Assembly: GCF_037975245.1 (NCBI RefSeq)
Contig: NC_092568.1
Location: 17,627,001-17,691,000 of the forward strand
Direction of reading: 5' to 3'
Length of the DNA: 64,000 bases
DNA from: Apostichopus japonicus
Lineage: Eukaryota > Echinodermata > Holothuroidea > Aspidochirotida > Stichopodidae
Shown: piece after piece, positions 62,263-64,000 of the stretch
Numbering within the stretch: position 1 is the stretch's first letter
Layout: each line of letters opens with the position of its first letter
Notes under the pieces: generated by a model
Told to the model about the DNA's origin: nothing
What the model saw: the letters and a program-made list of their open reading frames with translations, nothing else
Database searches by the model: none
Made by a program: the position numbers and the translations under genes

Positions 62263-63634
62263 GTAAATTTCTTTTGTTTTATATTTGTTTGGTGTTAAAA
62301 CAGCTAGATTTATATAGGCGCCCGTTGTATGTTCAACCGCCTGACATAAACATGCACCTATAAATTAGATTGTTGCATCGGTGTCAAAACCTGTATGTTT
62401 GTTAGTTTGAAATGGTTGAAATCCATAACAAATATCAACATTTGTCGTCTATATAGGCGCAATGTTGATATAACCTACAGGTTTACAATTACGATAGTAC
62501 GGCAAGCCTGTAGCCTACGTTTCATACCGGTGGGTCCCAAATTGGGGGTATAGAGAAAACGGCATTGCCGCGGTTGACATTTGTTCTATAGTTTGAATTT
62601 TAGAATTACAAGATTGACCATAGCCAGCCTTTGTGGTGTGAGTGGGGGGGGGGGGGGAGGATTACGGGTGCAAAAACAAAATTTTCTCGGCCCATTTTAT
62701 GAGTTCGTATTGATATATGACTTTCCATGACACCATAAAGACAAAAAACATAATAGTATGTGCGAGTATAGGTATACGCAGGACCCAAGCAGAGATGTGT
62801 TTTTATTAAAGACTATATTTCTGTGTCACAAGACTGTGTCATTTACTTCATAATCAATTTGGTTATATAGATTGGAGAAATCTCGTTCTATGTTTAGTAA
62901 GGCTAAAGAGGGTAAACCTCGTGAGAAGAATATCACGACGTGCTGTAAAAATAAGTATCCTATCCAGTATCATAAATATCATAGGTATTTATTTGTTTTG
63001 CCGTCCTCGTTTCGCCCACGAAACTTTCTGTGGGGGCACTTTGCCTTCCGCCCCCCCCCCCCCCATCTCACTACGCCACTGGCGCCAAGGCACTGTATCA
63101 GATCTCTGGCAGGAGATATACTACAGCGCCGAAGGCTAAAAATACTTGACTTCTTACTCAAAAGTGAAGCTTTATACTGTTAATGTTTGCTGTAGCTATA
63201 TTCCTTTATGCATAACAGATATGTTACATTGTAACTGCATATAGATTAGGATATTCCGGTACTTTGATTTTCTATGCTTATTTCCTTCATCCCTCTAGTT
63301 TGTTGGAAACACTATATATCCCTGCTGTTTAAATCCAAATTAATATTGCCAGGTCAAACGAATACCCTCGCGTAATACGCGCAAGTTGGCTTCGCCATTA
63401 AGTTAATACGAACACGCTGTATAGAGATCATATTTACAAAACTTATGCGTGCAGACGAGCGCGTGTACTGACGACCACGTTTTTGTGTGTAAGAAGAAGT
63501 ATTGGAGTCATTAATCTAACGATTTCGGCGCGATACAAAATCTTTCATCTCTAGTTTTGTGTTAAGTTGTGGGCGAAGAGAAAAGAGACACGCGCGCGCA
63601 CTAAAAACGCGCAATTAGTAGCCAGCGGCTATAT
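62263..63634. other. Interval after the last recognised arrestin exon
   Basis: Presumed intron of the arrestin-domain gene, with the uncertain exon noted above. It has G and C runs near 62645 and 63050. The part from about 63360 on has more CpG (GCGCGCGCAC at 63591) than the rest of the window. Confidence 0.4.
62878..62954 (+). CDS. Possible further arrestin-domain exon (uncertain)
   Basis: In phase with exon 3 the frame reads KSRSMFSKAKEGKPREKNIT then TCCKN, ending before GTATCC. A basic linker ending in a Cys pair occurs in ARRDC proteins just before the C-domain. The acceptor (TTGGAG) is weak and no following exon was found, so this is a guess. Confidence 0.25.
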
Positions 63635-63642
63635 TGACGTCA
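63635..63642. promoter_or_regulatory. Consensus CRE (TGACGTCA)
   Basis: Perfect 8-bp CREB/ATF site, about 117 bp upstream of a candidate first coding exon and within a CpG-richer stretch. A single site of this length can occur by chance. Confidence 0.35.
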
Positions 63643-63758
63643 CAGTCATTGTGTCAAATGTTAAAACTTAACAATCGTAAACAATTACAGTGTTATATCA
63701 GTTGCTAGATAACTTTATCTTCATCAACACTGCTTCGCTTCGCTGCTATCTTACTACA

Positions 63759-63840
63759 ATGCCACCGTTTGCCACCTTCAACTGCAAGTATCATCTGATA
63801 CTGTGCTTATTATTTGCTTTCATCTCACGTGACTCCTTCG
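63759..63840 (+). CDS. Candidate first coding exon with signal peptide
   Basis: An ATG opens a frame MPPFATFNCKYHLILCLLFA then FISRDSF, ended by a full donor GTAAGT in phase 1. The hydrophobic run YHLILCLLFAFI after a Lys looks like a secretion signal. An upstream in-frame ATG at 63690 would lengthen it. The protein cannot be named from this exon, and the rest lies beyond the window. It could be nested in, or contradict, the extent of the arrestin gene. Confidence 0.4.
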
Positions 63841-64000
63841 GTAAGTGTTATATCAACTTAATATTCCTTTGGCATTATTACTCGACAGAGACTTCAGCGT
63901 GGCTAGTCAGGCGTTATTCACACTAGTATAGTTTGAGCAATTTGGCTACTGTGTTGAAGTATTGTAGGGAGGGAGAAGAGGGGCTTTTGATCACATGCTG

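Overview
The window is animal nuclear DNA. It holds sparse multi-exon genes with GT-AG introns, long AT-rich introns and intergenic stretches, many microsatellites, non-LTR and Penelope-like retroelement remnants, and many G/C homopolymer tracts. There is no bacterial or viral organisation. The gene set (a FoxN2/3 forkhead factor, TMEM223, APLF and an alpha-arrestin) and the repeats (a family carrying TTATATAGCGC next to a TAA/TTA run, and a tRNA-derived SINE) fit a marine invertebrate deuterostome. An echinoderm, possibly a sea cucumber, is my best guess, but this is inference only.

Layout. (1) 1-18968, plus strand: the 3' part of a FoxN2/3 gene. Six coding exons run from the end of the forkhead domain to the stop; the exons for the start of the protein lie to the left. 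Its introns carry a 0.9-kb minisatellite (9.8-10.7 kb) and a three-copy 90-95 bp tandem repeat (12.8-13.1 kb). (2) 18969-25600: probable 3' UTR and intergenic DNA. (3) 25663-26923, minus strand: TMEM223 in two exons, convergent with FoxN2/3. (4) 26924-32055: no gene seen. (5) 32056-41453, minus strand: a full APLF gene in 11 coding exons, about 598 aa, with FHA domain, Ku-binding motif, two PBZ zinc fingers and acidic histone-binding tail. Introns 9 and 10 hold LINE and SINE remnants, one ending almost at the last splice acceptor. (6) 41454-53745: no gene seen. It has a repeat island at about 44.0-44.8 kb (palindromic AT array plus GTCCGGGG array, flanked by inverted ends and an 8-bp direct repeat) and long AT microsatellites. 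(7) 53746-62262 and on to the right, plus strand: the N-terminal part of an arrestin-domain protein. Its first intron holds a Penelope-like element remnant with a GIY-YIG endonuclease segment and a hAT-type non-autonomous transposon with exact 8-bp target duplications. (8) 63759-63840: a candidate signal-peptide first exon downstream of a consensus CRE.

The genes do not form a shared pathway. APLF acts in DNA double-strand-break repair, TMEM223 is mitochondrial, FoxN2/3 is a transcription factor, and the arrestin-domain protein is a trafficking adaptor. The splice phases of FoxN2/3, TMEM223 and APLF join without a break, which strongly supports those models. I did not find a convincing undescribed multi-gene system. 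The most unusual items are the 44-kb repeat island, the two-length minisatellite, and the LINE end abutting the last APLF acceptor.
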